DNA of 64,000 nt from Nonomuraea rubra (GTDB lineage Bacteria; Actinomycetota; Actinomycetes; Streptosporangiales; Streptosporangiaceae). Where the stretch lies: contig NZ_JACHMI010000001.1 of assembly GCF_014207985.1 (NCBI RefSeq), positions 11,763,001 through 11,827,000 on the forward strand, written 5' to 3'. Each line of letters starts with the position of its first letter. Within the stretch, counting starts at the first letter, position 1. Position numbers and translations under genes: made by a program. Shown one piece after another: positions 55,119 to 63,512 of the stretch. Under the pieces are notes generated by a model. It ran no database searches. It saw only the letters and a program-made list of their open reading frames with translations, and was not told the DNA's origin.

Positions 55119-58061
55119 TCATGGGCTGTCCCAGCGGCGAGCCGCGTTTGTGGGGGTGGTGTCCCACCGTCTTGGTGCGGGTTCGGCCGCCCATCGGCGT
55201 GGGAGTTCGGCACCGACACCGATCGGGGTGTCGTCCTCGGGTTCGCCCGTGGAGACGGACGGCCCGGGGATGCTGGCTACGGTGGCCACGACCAGAGGCC
55301 GGGCTGTGGTGGACAGCAGCGCCGCGGGGATGGTGGCGAACGCAGCGATCGCAGCTGGTGTAGCAGCGACCAGGACCGTCGTGGTGGGTGTCGGTACCGC
55401 GGCGGTAGCGAGGACCACGATCGGGCTGGCGGTGGCGTCGCTGGCCGCTTCGACGGCCGGTGTGGGGATGGCCGCCGTGGCGTTGACCGTGGCGGGGGAA
55501 GCGGTGGCGTTCCCGCCGGCCTGAACGGTAGGCGTAGGGATGCTGGTGCTCGCCTGGACGGTGTCCGGGCTGGCGGTTGCTCCCGTGGTCGTGTCCGGGC
55601 CTGGGATCGTCGTAGAAGCGGCTACAGGGCTCGGTGAGGCGGTGGTGCTTGCCGAGACCTGAGGTGTGGCTATGGACGTCTCAGCGGCGACTACAGCGGC
55701 GCTCGCGGTCGCTCCTGCCGAGATGGTCGGGGCAGGGATCGCCGCCGCCGTGGAGACCGTTACAGAGCTCACCGTGGTGGACGAGCCCGACTGGACCGCA
55801 GGACTCGGGATCGTGGTAGCCGCGGTGACCGTGGCCGGTGTGGCGGTCTGATCGCAGGCAGCCGCGGGTGTTGGGATCGTGGCCGTTGCGGTGACGGTCG
55901 AGGGAGTGGCGACCTGGCCTGTAGCGACCGTGGCCGCGGGGATGGATGCTACGACTTGGACCGTGCTGGCCTGGACGGTGGCGCCCGCCGACACGACCGG
56001 CGCCGGGAACTGCGTGGCGGCAAGGACAGCGGAGGGGCTCGCCGTTGAGCCCGTCGCGGCGGTCGCCGCGGGGATGGTGGTGGCCGCCGAGACCACGGCC
56101 GGGCTAGCAGTCGCCCCTGAGGACGTGGTAGGCGCTGGGATCGTGGTCGTGGACTCGGCGAGGTTCGGGGTGGCTGTAGAGCCAGTGGAGACGCCCGGAG
56201 CGGGGATCGCGGTGGTGGCCGTGACGGTGCTCGGGGACGCCGTGGTGACCGCAGTGACGGTCGGGGCGGGCAGCGTGGCCGACGCCTGCACCGTGGCCGG
56301 TGACGCGGTGGCACCAGCCGCCGTGGTCGGGCCTGGGATGGAGGTCGCGCAGGCGACGACCGCAGGGCTTGCGGTGGACCCCGCTGCGACGCCCGGGGCA
56401 GGGGTGGACGCCGCAGCGGAAACAGCGGGAGGGGACGCCGTCGAGCTGGTCGACGTGGACGGCGCCGGGATGGTGGTCGTCCGGTTCACGGTGGACGGTG
56501 TGGCGGTGGCGTCCTGCTGTGCTGCGGGGGTTGTGACGCCGATCGTGAACCCGGCTGCGTACGCCTGCTGCGCGGACGCGGTGAACGTCTCCGTGCTGGT
56601 GTCTTCGCCGCTGGCGAGGAGGCGGGTGGCGAGCGTCGTGGAGGTGTAGCTGATGGACTGGGCGTCAAGCCGCTCCGTCAGCCCTTCCGGAGCTGTCCAG
56701 GACGTGTCCCCGGACGTGGAGGGGACGCCGGAGGCGATGCGGATTTCGGTGGCGCCGTCTCCTGGCGGGGTGATGCCGGGCGTGGCCACGCTCGTGGTGC
56801 CGGTGGACGCGGTGTGGGCGATCGTCGGCGCTGTGGTGGAGGCGTTGGAGTACGCCCACGTCAGCACGACACCGTCAGCGGTGTCAGCCTGGGTGAAGTT
56901 CCACTCGTCCGGCTCGCTGCTTCCGGCGATCTTCCACCAGACGCGCACCTGCAGCAGGTTGTCGCCCGCCGAGTACTCGTCCAGCAGCAGCCACTCGGCG
57001 CCGCCCGCCGGGGCGGGCATGCTGGCGAGGGCGCCGACGTCGGCGGCGTGGTGGGCGAGCAGCAGATCGCCCGCCTGCACCCCTTCCGGTTTGAACGCAG
57101 GCAGCGGGGTGGTGCGCCCGAACACGGCCTGCAGAGTGCCGCGCTCGTCCGGGAATTGGCCCGTGTACGTGGCCGGCGAGCCGATGGCCGCTGTGGCGGT
57201 GACGGTGGCAGGGGTGGCCGTGGACGACTGCTCCACCTGAACGGCCGGAATCGACGCGGTAGCAGCCACCACCGTGGGTGCAGCCGTGCTGCCCGCCGAC
57301 ACGGAAGCGGCAGGAACCGTCGCGGCGGCCTGCACAGCCGAAGGTGTCGGCGAAGCACCCGCCGACAGCGTCGGGGACGGCACGATGGCCGCCGCCGACA
57401 GCACCGGCGGGGTGGCGGTCGCGTCCGTCGAGGTCGCCGCAGGGAGCAGCTCGACCGCCGCCCACGCCCAGTCCGCCGCGCTGGCCCCCGCAGCATCCAG
57501 GTTGAACGTGACATCCGACCCCGCCGAAGAAGTCGGGGCGGCCTTCAGGATCGCCATCGCGCGCGTGCCGGAGTCCTCGTTGATGAGGACGGTCTCCACG
57601 TCCGTCGAGGTGGGCGTGCCCAGCACGTTCCAGTCCTGGGCGACAGCCACACCGAACGAGCCGGCGGCTGTTGAGGTGTAGCCGGTGACGGTGGCGTTGT
57701 TCGTGGTGGTGGAGTTCGAGCCGGTAGCGCCGACAGCTGTGCTTGCGTGGGCGCCGGTGAACACGTACGCCTTGATCGCCCCGGCGTCTTCGCCGCTGCT
57801 GGGCGTCACCGTGATGCGGATGTTCGTCTGCGCGGTCGGGTTTTGCGCCGTGTAGATGCGGACCCCGGTGAACGTGGCGTGCGCTCGGGCGAGCGTCCAC
57901 GTGCGGGCGACGCCCGTGTTGGAGATGGTCGGCGCGTCGAACAAGGCGACGCACACGACCAGCAGCGAGTCAGCGGGAGGGCTGAACTGGGCCGTCTGGA
58001 TGGGGGTGCCGAACCCGCCGGTCGCGGCTGCCGGGCTGGAGCCGTGCAGTGCGATCGCCAC
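55119..58061 (-). CDS. Long repeat-built adhesin / fibre protein, 980 residues
   Basis: Residues 1-210 form a beta domain; 211-300 hold four 22-residue repeats; 301-515 form a second beta domain with VWWKIAGSSEP, shared with the hub and the Dit fusion; 516-935 hold about nineteen more 22-residue repeats of the form ATP-x-TV-x-AT-x-IPAP. The C-terminus has three RRW motifs. It probably forms an extended fibre with glycan-binding heads. It is coded upstream of terminase, away from the tail genes. Confidence 0.75.
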   Translation of the reverse strand: MAIALHGSSPAAATGGFGTPIQTAQFSPPADSLLVVCVALFDAPTISNTGVARTWTLARAHATFTGVRIYTAQNPTAQTNIRITVTPSSGEDAGAIKAYVFTGAHASTAVGATGSNSTTTNNATVTGYTSTAAGSFGVAVAQDWNVLGTPTSTDVETVLINEDSGTRAMAILKAAPTSSAGSDVTFNLDAAGASAADWAWAAVELLPAATSTDATATPPVLSAAAIVPSPTLSAGASPTPSAVQAAATVPAASVSAGSTAAPTVVAATASIPAVQVEQSSTATPATVTATAAIGSPATYTGQFPDERGTLQAVFGRTTPLPAFKPEGVQAGDLLLAHHAADVGALASMPAPAGGAEWLLLDEYSAGDNLLQVRVWWKIAGSSEPDEWNFTQADTADGVVLTWAYSNASTTAPTIAHTASTGTTSVATPGITPPGDGATEIRIASGVPSTSGDTSWTAPEGLTERLDAQSISYTSTTLATRLLASGEDTSTETFTASAQQAYAAGFTIGVTTPAAQQDATATPSTVNRTTTIPAPSTSTSSTASPPAVSAAASTPAPGVAAGSTASPAVVACATSIPGPTTAAGATASPATVQASATLPAPTVTAVTTASPSTVTATTAIPAPGVSTGSTATPNLAESTTTIPAPTTSSGATASPAVVSAATTIPAATAATGSTASPSAVLAATQFPAPVVSAGATVQASTVQVVASIPAATVATGQVATPSTVTATATIPTPAAACDQTATPATVTAATTIPSPAVQSGSSTTVSSVTVSTAAAIPAPTISAGATASAAVVAAETSIATPQVSASTTASPSPVAASTTIPGPDTTTGATASPDTVQASTSIPTPTVQAGGNATASPATVNATAAIPTPAVEAASDATASPIVVLATAAVPTPTTTVLVAATPAAIAAFATIPAALLSTTARPLVVATVASIPGPSVSTGEPEDDTPIGVGAELPRRWAAEPAPRRWDTTPTNAARRWDSP
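55256..56510 (-). repeat. About nineteen 66-bp (22-residue) tandem repeats
   Basis: Units such as SPATVQASATLPAPTVTAVT and SPAVVSAATTIPAATAATGS keep 22 residues with few exceptions. DNA copies are diverged, so expansion is old or purifying selection is on the protein pattern. Confidence 0.85.
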
Positions 58062-58139
58062 GAGCCGCCACCCTTCGGAAGGAAGCGGGCCAGCGAAAGC
58101 GGCCCACAGGCGGCGATGTTCAGCGACCGTTTATGCAGG

Positions 58140-58601
58140 TCAGGGAACCAAATCGACCTGGAACCAGCCGCTAGCCGAGACGGTGATCAGGAACGTGCCG
58201 TTGGAGGTGCTGTAGTCGGAGACCAGGTCCACCAGAAGGACGCCGCTCTTGGGGTTGAGGACGTTGTTGTAGATCAGCGCGCCTCGTGCGTTGGTGATCG
58301 TCGAAGACGCCCAGGACGGGTCAGCCGAGTCGAACGTCATCACACCCGAGGAGCCGGTCAGTGTCGTCGTGGTCAGGACCAGCCCGCCGGCGGTGTAGCC
58401 GGTGCCGGACACCTCGCCTGAGGCGTACGCGCCCGCACCGTAGGCGGCGTTGGCGGTGGACGCGTTGTAGTCGGGAGTGATCGAGTTCTGGAAGAGGGCG
58501 ACCTTGATCTCGGTCTCCGACTCCAGGTCGATGTCCAGGTTGGTGGTTCCCAGGGCCGCGATGATGTTGTTGACGAAGATGCCGCTTCCGGAGATGGCCA
58601 C
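58140..58601 (-). CDS. Small beta-rich virion protein, cassette copy 2, 153 residues
   Basis: Starts AISGSGIFVNNIIAALGTTN and contains SGEVSGTGYTAGGLVLTTTT, closely matching the 149-residue protein at 34.3 kb. It precedes the adhesin, as its paralogue precedes the Dit fusion. The leader between them also matches. A fibre-base or decoration role is likely. Confidence 0.7.
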   Translation of the reverse strand: MAISGSGIFVNNIIAALGTTNLDIDLESETEIKVALFQNSITPDYNASTANAAYGAGAYASGEVSGTGYTAGGLVLTTTTLTGSSGVMTFDSADPSWASSTITNARGALIYNNVLNPKSGVLLVDLVSDYSTSNGTFLITVSASGWFQVDLVP

Positions 58602-58603
58602 GG

Positions 58604-58828
58604 TCAGACCTCCTCGTCAGCGTTGGAGACGAACGCGTCGCCGCCCACCGCCATGCCTTCGGGGCGGGCTTCGGCTCGGGCGGCCCGCAGGCCCTCAGCC
58701 GCTTCACGGATCGCGTCCGGGTCACCGGACTGCTTGGCGTCGAGTAGGCGGGTTTCCAGGTCGGCCAGCGCGTCCAGAGCGTCAGCCTGTGCTCGTAGAT
58801 CAGCAGCGCGGTCAGCGCTCGTGGACAT
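58604..58828 (-). CDS. Small helical protein, cassette copy 2, 74 residues
   Basis: STSADRAADLRAQADALDAL and AIREAAEGLRAARAEARPEG match the 93-residue helical protein at 34.7 kb in pattern and place. GGAGGAG precedes the ATG. Likely partner of the small beta protein. Confidence 0.65.
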   Translation of the reverse strand: MSTSADRAADLRAQADALDALADLETRLLDAKQSGDPDAIREAAEGLRAARAEARPEGMAVGGDAFVSNADEEV

Positions 58829-58938
58829 GGCGGGATCTCCTCCGGACATGCGGAAGGCCCGCCCGGTGGCAGGCCCTGAGTGGTTACGGTCCAGACACTT
58901 CGCTATCCACCTGGCGACTCCGCAGAGATGCTCAAGAC

Positions 58939-59526
58939 ATGGCGGACTGGGCGAAGCTGATTGAGGCAATCGCGGGGCTAGTCGGCGCAGTGGCATGGCC
59001 TGTCGCGGTAGTACTCGCGGTGTGGCTGATCATGCGAAGGCATCGGACAGCCTTTGAACGCTTGATCGACCGCGTGAAGTCCGTCAGCTACCCGGGAGGG
59101 CAGATCGACTTGGATGCGATCGAGAGCCGCCAGGCTGCTCACGTAGAAACGCTGGTCGAGCAAGTCCTGGACCCAGACGCGAAGCGTGAGGACATTCAGC
59201 AGATAGCGCGTCAACTCGCCGAAGACGCCGAACATCTTGGCCGTGTACGGCAAGCGAAGGTCGACAACCTTGAGGCAGAGGCCATGAGCAGACTGATCGA
59301 CGCCATGGCAGAGACGCCTTCGGCCGTGATGCGCGCGGGTCGCCTACTCGTCGTCAAGGAAGGAGGCCAGACCGCAGTAAGGCATCTCACGCCCGGCGAG
59401 GCGGCCTTCTTCGATCGCCATCCAGAGCTGCACAGAAGGCCCGCCGACATCATGGCCTTACTCGCCCTCGGACAGTTCGAAGCGGGCAGCGAACCAGGCG
59501 AGGAAAACCCGCAAGAGGACGCCTAG
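58939..59526 (+). CDS. Membrane-anchored coiled-coil protein on the opposite strand (moron candidate), 195 residues
   Basis: An N-terminal helix (IAGLVGAVAWPVAVVLAVWLIM) anchors a charged helical domain (DIQQIARQLAEDAEHLGRVRQAKVDNLEAEAM), followed by a small C-terminal domain with VKEGGQTAVRHLTPGEAAFF. It is the only rightward gene between the adhesin cassette and the early operon. A membrane role in the lysogen, such as exclusion, is plausible. Confidence 0.7.
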   Translation: MADWAKLIEAIAGLVGAVAWPVAVVLAVWLIMRRHRTAFERLIDRVKSVSYPGGQIDLDAIESRQAAHVETLVEQVLDPDAKREDIQQIARQLAEDAEHLGRVRQAKVDNLEAEAMSRLIDAMAETPSAVMRAGRLLVVKEGGQTAVRHLTPGEAAFFDRHPELHRRPADIMALLALGQFEAGSEPGEENPQEDA

Positions 59527-59750
59527 GTTCGGCTGCGCGGCACCTTGCTGTAGTCGACGCCTTTGATCGGTTCCACCTCGTACGCCTGCATCCACGACTC
59601 CTCAGGCTTCAGGCCGCCCCGATAGCCGGGCACTTCCAGCGTGTACGCCACGAGCGCTTCCCACTGGCCCGTCTTGGTCTGCCTCCACTGGAGCAGCAGC
59701 CCGGCCTTTGCCGGGTGGTTCGGGAGGCGTACCGAGGGAGGGTCTTGCAT
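59523..59750 (-). CDS. Hypothetical protein, 75 residues
   Basis: Reads QDPPSVRLPNHPAKAGLLLQ, then GQWEALVAYTLEVPGYRGG and SWMQAYEVEPIKGVDY. Beta-rich with conserved-looking Trp and Tyr. It overlaps the convergent membrane gene by four bases. Function unknown, but similar short proteins occur in Streptomyces phages. Confidence 0.65.
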   Translation of the reverse strand: MQDPPSVRLPNHPAKAGLLLQWRQTKTGQWEALVAYTLEVPGYRGGLKPEESWMQAYEVEPIKGVDYSKVPRSRT

Positions 59751-59779
59751 GGTCCGACCCTACCCGCGAGGTCGAACGG

Positions 59780-60196
59780 TTATTCGAGTGCATCCAGGTC
59801 ATCCAATGGGACGAACTCAGCGCGAGGCGTCACGCCGAAGGCTCTCGTCAACGCAGCGCTCAGCTTCACTCTCTGCTCGGGAGCGATGAGATTGGTGATG
59901 TTCAGACCTTCGCGGACGGTGCCGTCGTGATCGCGGAACATGACGCGGGTCAGGTCGTCGGGTGAGCCTCGGAGCGTGAACGACACGTCCGTGGTCGGCG
60001 GTTCCAGGACCGGGATGTCCCGCACGAACGACACGGTCACCTCGTTGAGGCGCGCCCGGTCGTCCACGAAGTGGCCGCAGTCGAACCGCCTCCACGAGGG
60101 CATCGACAGGTCGAGGTTCTTTTCCATCGCGACCAGACGCCCGTCAGGGCACTCGGGACAACGGCGCTCGGGGAGGTCGCGGAGGTCATCGGGCAT
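59780..60196 (-). CDS. Hypothetical protein with CxxC, 138 residues
   Basis: CPECPDGRLVAMEKN near the start and FDCGHFVDDRARLNE suggest a small zinc-binding start. The rest is alpha/beta (TTDVSFTLRGSPDDLTRVMF, then APEQRVKLSAALTRAFGV). It overlaps the upstream frameshifted gene by 11 bases. Function unknown. Confidence 0.65.
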   Translation of the reverse strand: MPDDLRDLPERRCPECPDGRLVAMEKNLDLSMPSWRRFDCGHFVDDRARLNEVTVSFVRDIPVLEPPTTDVSFTLRGSPDDLTRVMFRDHDGTVREGLNITNLIAPEQRVKLSAALTRAFGVTPRAEFVPLDDLDALE

Positions 60197-60474
60197 ACCG
60201 CTCCTCCACTCGCGTGGCCGCCCACAGAAGCACATCGCCTTCGATCGCCCGCCGCTGCCGATCGCTCTCGCTGAGCGTGTGGCTCTTGCTCTCCTCGCGG
60301 GCATGATGCCCTTCGGCGCGGAGTTCGAGGACGATCTCTTCCGCAACCCGTGCACGGAGGGTCGCCATCTCTTTCGTCTCGTACCGCCATGACGGCGTAG
60401 AGGACTTTGGTCACAGAGAGAGGGCCGCTCTCCCGGATCGCTGCGGCATACCGCTGGCGGAGGTTATCGGCCAT
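60186..60474 (-). pseudogene. Frameshifted small phage gene
   Basis: The first frame reads MADNLRQRYAAAIRESGPLS and continues to YAVMAVRDE; the sensible continuation, EMATLRARVAEEIVLELRAE, lies in the next frame. Removing one base of the AAA run at 60372-60374 joins them into one 95-residue protein with an unbroken DEEMATLRARVAEE. Similar actinophage proteins have this joined form. It may be a true mutation, an assembly error or a ribosomal slip; the second part could also be made from its own ATG. Confidence 0.6.
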
Positions 60475-60504
60475 GAGGGGTCTCCGAGGGGTAAGGGGTT
60501 GATG

Positions 60505-60579
60505 TCCGGGCGGGCGCGTGTCCCAAGCGAAGGCGCGCGGCTTGTCTGGTGAGAGAGGTTGCCTACCCGCCCGCCCGGA
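60505..60579. terminator. Long inverted repeat in the early operon
   Basis: Perfect 12-bp arms TCCGGGCGGGCG/CGCCCGCCCGGA with a 51-base loop between two operon genes. Probably an attenuator. Confidence 0.55.
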
Positions 60580-60590
60580 GGTTTACGGGG

Positions 60591-60755
60591 TCAGATCAGC
60601 CGGTAGTCAGGCGGCCCGCTCCCGTCGCAGAGGAGACAGGCTTGGGTCCTGTCCCCGTCAAGGAACCGCTTGAAGATCGGCAGGCCCTCCCCCTCGAACG
60701 TGCGCCCCTGCTCTGCGCAGAGACGGCACGGCTCGATGAGAGGTTGGATGGTCAC
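60591..60755 (-). CDS. Small double-CxxC protein, 54 residues
   Basis: CRLCAEQGRTFEGEG and CLLCDGSGPPDYRL form a DnaJ-like zinc pair. GTG overlaps the preceding stop. Single zinc-binding proteins of this kind are common in Streptomyces phages. Function unknown. Confidence 0.7.
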   Translation of the reverse strand: MTIQPLIEPCRLCAEQGRTFEGEGLPIFKRFLDGDRTQACLLCDGSGPPDYRLI

Positions 60756-61102
60756 AGGCGGACCCACTGCTGGTGCTCGCGGCTCCACACCAGTTCGCGA
60801 TTCCCAGCGGCGATGAGCAGCCTGTTCAGGTCGTGCCTCGCCTCAGGATGATCAGGATCGCATCGCACCCAGCCGCCCTCGCCGGGCCGCCAGATGCACC
60901 ACCAGCCCTCACGTTCGCACTCGACCTCGCCAGGCCAGCGGCCCGTCCAGATCGAAAACACCTCAGCGAACTCGTGCTCGCGGCACTGAAGTTGCTGGAT
61001 ACCGCAGACGGGGCAGCATGCCACATCGCAGCCCAACTCGTGAGGAGTGCCGGGCTCAACCTGGCAGTCCGGGCAGTGGATGGCCGTGGCGGTGGAGGTC
61101 AT
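60752..61102 (-). CDS. Cysteine-rich zinc-binding-like protein, 116 residues
   Basis: HCPDCQVEPGTPHELGCDVACCPVCG is a dense set of metal ligands, followed by QCREHEFAEVFSIWTGRWPGEV, WWCIWRPGEGGW and a C-terminal HQQWVRL. This layout recurs in actinophages without known function. Coupled to both neighbours by ATGA/GTGA. Confidence 0.7.
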   Translation of the reverse strand: MTSTATAIHCPDCQVEPGTPHELGCDVACCPVCGIQQLQCREHEFAEVFSIWTGRWPGEVECEREGWWCIWRPGEGGWVRCDPDHPEARHDLNRLLIAAGNRELVWSREHQQWVRL

Positions 61103-61338
61103 GAACGGATCGCCTCCCGGTCCGTCAGCGGGGTACGGGTGATGACTCGCCACCCGAACCGCTTGTAGGTAGACCGGATCAGCATCTCCCCGAACGCGGC
61201 GTCAGCCCGTTCGCCCGCTGGCGACTTCCCCGGCTCGTCAACGAACGTCCGAGCGTAGTCGGGGCGGTCGAGGCGGTGGTCCTCTTCGGTGCGGTAGGCG
61301 GACACCTTGTATCCGGCTGGGCTCTGATCGGCGGTCAT
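61099..61338 (-). CDS. Hypothetical protein, 79 residues
   Basis: Polar sequence with VSAYRTEEDHRLDRPDYART, then FGEMLIRSTYKRFGWRVITRT. It overlaps the antirepressor stop (ATGA), so it is made with it. Function unknown. Confidence 0.6.
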   Translation of the reverse strand: MTADQSPAGYKVSAYRTEEDHRLDRPDYARTFVDEPGKSPAGERADAAFGEMLIRSTYKRFGWRVITRTPLTDREAIRS

Positions 61339-62267
61339 GGGCGGATCACCTTGGGGTCTGCCGGGACGAGCGTCCCCTTGATGACGTCGAGGTCGAGGGT
61401 GCCGTGCTCGCCGATCGCGGCATAGATGCGCTTCCAGGCGTACTGCTCGCCCTTGGAGGTCAGCTTGCCGTACTTGACCTTGATGACGGTGCCGTCCGGC
61501 ATCTCGACCTTCTTCGTCGAGTTCTTCGCCTTGCCGTCCTTGATCGCCTCGGCCGTCGCCTGGTCGTGCTCGCTCCCGGCGACGCGGATGATGAGCCCGA
61601 TGTGCCCCAGGAAGTCGAACACCTGGCTCTGGAGCACCTTGATGCCGCGCTCCGTCGCCCACTGCTGGACGTCGCGAGCGAACGCGCGCTTCGGCGTCAG
61701 CCCATCGGCGGCAGCGTAGGTCTCAGCCTGAGCTGCGGCGGGCTCCAGTTCGGCATTGCGGGTCTCCGCGACGACGGCGCGAGCCTCCGCCTGATCGGCC
61801 CGGTCAGACTCAGCGAGGATCATCAGAGCCAGGTCGCGGTTGCTGACCTTCTTGATGTCGAAGCGCCCGTTCTTGCGCAGCGACGGCAGCAAATCATGAG
61901 TGACCCAGCGGCGGAACGCCTTTGCTGCCGGGAGGTGACTCCGGAGGACGAGCGTGTACAGCCCCGACTCGTTGATCAGCGTGACCGACTGAATGCGCGG
62001 GTCCGAGAAGAGGTCAGGGAAGCTTAGGGCTTCTGAGCTGGCACGATCGATCGTGCGCTTCTCGTCGTCGTCGAGGCCCTTCACTGCCATCGTCACGTTG
62101 GAGTGCTTGAGGATGGCGCAGGCGTCCGGCGCGACGAACCACGGCTCATCGTCGATCATCGCGGCTCGGACCTGCTGCCCAGTGAACGGGAACTCAAAGG
62201 GCACCAACGCCCCTGAGGTGGGGACCTCGCTGTGTCCCCGCTGGTCGAACAAGCTACCGTTGTCCAT
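61335..62267 (-). CDS. Phage antirepressor: Bro-N and KilA-C domains
   Basis: Residues 25-130 are Bro-N (QQVRAAMIDDEPWFVAPDACAIL, VTLINESGLYTLVLRS, AKAFRRWVTHDLLPSLRKNG). Residues 200-310 are a KilA-C/antirepressor domain (FARDVQQWATERGIKVLQSQVFDFLGHIGLI). Such proteins bind DNA or repressor and push the prophage to lytic growth. AGGAGATCGACC precedes the ATG, like the cassette in the left arm. An AT-rich control region with a 17-bp palindrome lies upstream. Confidence 0.88.
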   Translation of the reverse strand: MDNGSLFDQRGHSEVPTSGALVPFEFPFTGQQVRAAMIDDEPWFVAPDACAILKHSNVTMAVKGLDDDEKRTIDRASSEALSFPDLFSDPRIQSVTLINESGLYTLVLRSHLPAAKAFRRWVTHDLLPSLRKNGRFDIKKVSNRDLALMILAESDRADQAEARAVVAETRNAELEPAAAQAETYAAADGLTPKRAFARDVQQWATERGIKVLQSQVFDFLGHIGLIIRVAGSEHDQATAEAIKDGKAKNSTKKVEMPDGTVIKVKYGKLTSKGEQYAWKRIYAAIGEHGTLDLDVIKGTLVPADPKVIRP

Positions 62268-62494
62268 GGTCGATCTCCTGGTTACGCAGGCGGTCGGCAA
62301 GCCCCGGCGGTCGTCGCAACACGACCGTTCGGGGCGCTCTCATTTTGAGAGCCCGAATTACTTGAATTCTACTATTCGATCTATCTAAGCGCCGGAATGA
62401 ACGCATTTGCGATGATCGAATTAGTGGGCGTTTTGGCAGGTTAAACAGCGTGACGAACGCCACACTGAATTAGCCCCTTTTCTGGAGGATGCGT
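62268..62494 (-). promoter_or_regulatory. AT-rich control region of the antirepressor operon
   Basis: The 227 bases have no gene and are much richer in A+T than the neighbours. GCTCTCA-TTT-TGAGAGC (62336-62352) is a perfect operator-like dyad. GGTCGT/ACGACC lies at 62309-62326. TAGAAT on the minus strand is a possible -10 element, and CTAATTC occurs twice. Confidence 0.55.
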
Positions 62495-62758
62495 TTATTG
62501 CGGCGGCTCGGGACGGGCGTGCTCGACGCTCCCGAATATCCGCATGCACTGGCATCCGTCCACCGGACCCCACGACGGGCAGACGGACGTCACGCCCGCC
62601 TTCTCACACCCGCACGGCTCGTTCCAGAACGGGCCAACGCACCCGCACCGATCGTCGTTGTGCCATGCGTTCACCAGGCGAAGACACTTGTCGCACGCCA
62701 GGAACGGGTTCGCGAATGTGACGTAGACGTGGGTTCTCGTGCACGTTGCGGTCAGCAT
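62495..62758 (-). CDS. Cysteine-rich hypothetical protein, 87 residues
   Basis: CDKCLRLVNAWHNDDRCGCV, CGCEKAGVTSVCPSWG and GCQCMRIFG give about ten Cys, enough for two zinc sites. GAGGGGG precedes the ATG, which overlaps the upstream stop (TGATG). Function unknown. Confidence 0.7.
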   Translation of the reverse strand: MLTATCTRTHVYVTFANPFLACDKCLRLVNAWHNDDRCGCVGPFWNEPCGCEKAGVTSVCPSWGPVDGCQCMRIFGSVEHARPEPPQ

Positions 62759-63066
62759 CAGTGATCCCCCTCGTTGCGTGATCGCCACTCCACGATTCGA
62801 CCAGCCCCAGGGTTGGGCGTCACCACATGCTCGAACTTCGCGCGCTTCAGTTCGGCCCTCGCCGCGTCTCTCTCCCGTACGAACCACAGCGCCAAGTACC
62901 ACGTCGCCACCTGAAGCAGCGTCGTCCCGGACAAGGCGGGCCACTCCTCGGGAGCGAACACCCGGTACAGCCATGCGGCCAACTCCAGCGGGATCATCAC
63001 CTTCAGGAAGCCCGCCGCCTCGCTACTGGCAGGGTCGGCGTACACCCGCCAGGCTCGGCGGATCAC
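62758..63066 (-). CDS. Hypothetical membrane-associated protein, 102 residues
   Basis: The middle is hydrophobic (FLKVMIPLELAAWLYRVF, LLQVATWYLALWFV), suggesting two helices, and the C-terminus is basic (AELKRAKFEHVVT). GTG overlaps the preceding stop. Function unknown. Confidence 0.6.
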   Translation of the reverse strand: MIRRAWRVYADPASSEAAGFLKVMIPLELAAWLYRVFAPEEWPALSGTTLLQVATWYLALWFVRERDAARAELKRAKFEHVVTPNPGAGRIVEWRSRNEGDH

Positions 63067-63512
63067 TCGCCCCACTCCGGCTTGAACCCTGGACGGTGGC
63101 GGTAGCCGACCACGAGCATGTCTATCGCTTCCCGCATGCCCCACCAGAAGTCCGGCGTCGTCCCCGGCTCGTCCGGTCCTTCGCACCGGGCGATCAGCGC
63201 CAGTTCGGCTTCGCACCGGGCGATCGTGTCCCTGGGCTGCTGAAGCACGATGTGGTCTGCGGCTTCCCGCTCCCACACTCCGCCACCGTCGTCGTAGTTG
63301 AGGGTGGCGACCCTGAGCAGGACGGGCACCTCGCCCTCCAGCTCGTAGTTCCACTCGGTCTCACCCGTGGGAGCGCCGTGGACCTGCCAGGCGTCGCCGT
63401 CGCCGTCCTGTCCGGTGTTCACCCACGGGCCGGGCGCGACCTCGTCGGCAGCCTTCGCAACTTCGAGTTCGGCATTGATCGTGGCTCTGAGCCACGAGAG
63501 CAGTTCGGTCAC
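63063..63512 (-). CDS. DUF6221-like protein, 149 residues
   Basis: N-terminus TELLSWLRATINAELEVAK, then beta segments and HIVLQQPRDTIARCEAELALI, matching the helical core of DUF6221 proteins of Streptomyces and their phages. I start at the GTG that overlaps the preceding stop; the frame extends three codons further. Function unknown. Confidence 0.65.
   Translation of the reverse strand: MTELLSWLRATINAELEVAKAADEVAPGPWVNTGQDGDGDAWQVHGAPTGETEWNYELEGEVPVLLRVATLNYDDGGGVWEREAADHIVLQQPRDTIARCEAELALIARCEGPDEPGTTPDFWWGMREAIDMLVVGYRHRPGFKPEWGE

Noticed and set aside
55666..56649. Long rightward frames opposite the adhesin gene
   Set aside because: They are Val/Ala/Gly-rich mirror frames of the repeat-coding strand, with no ribosome binding site.
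55119..58061. Periodic repeats that could suggest a CRISPR or noncoding satellite
   Set aside because: The 66-bp period is in frame, encodes a 22-residue protein pattern, varies at the DNA level and has no spacer structure.
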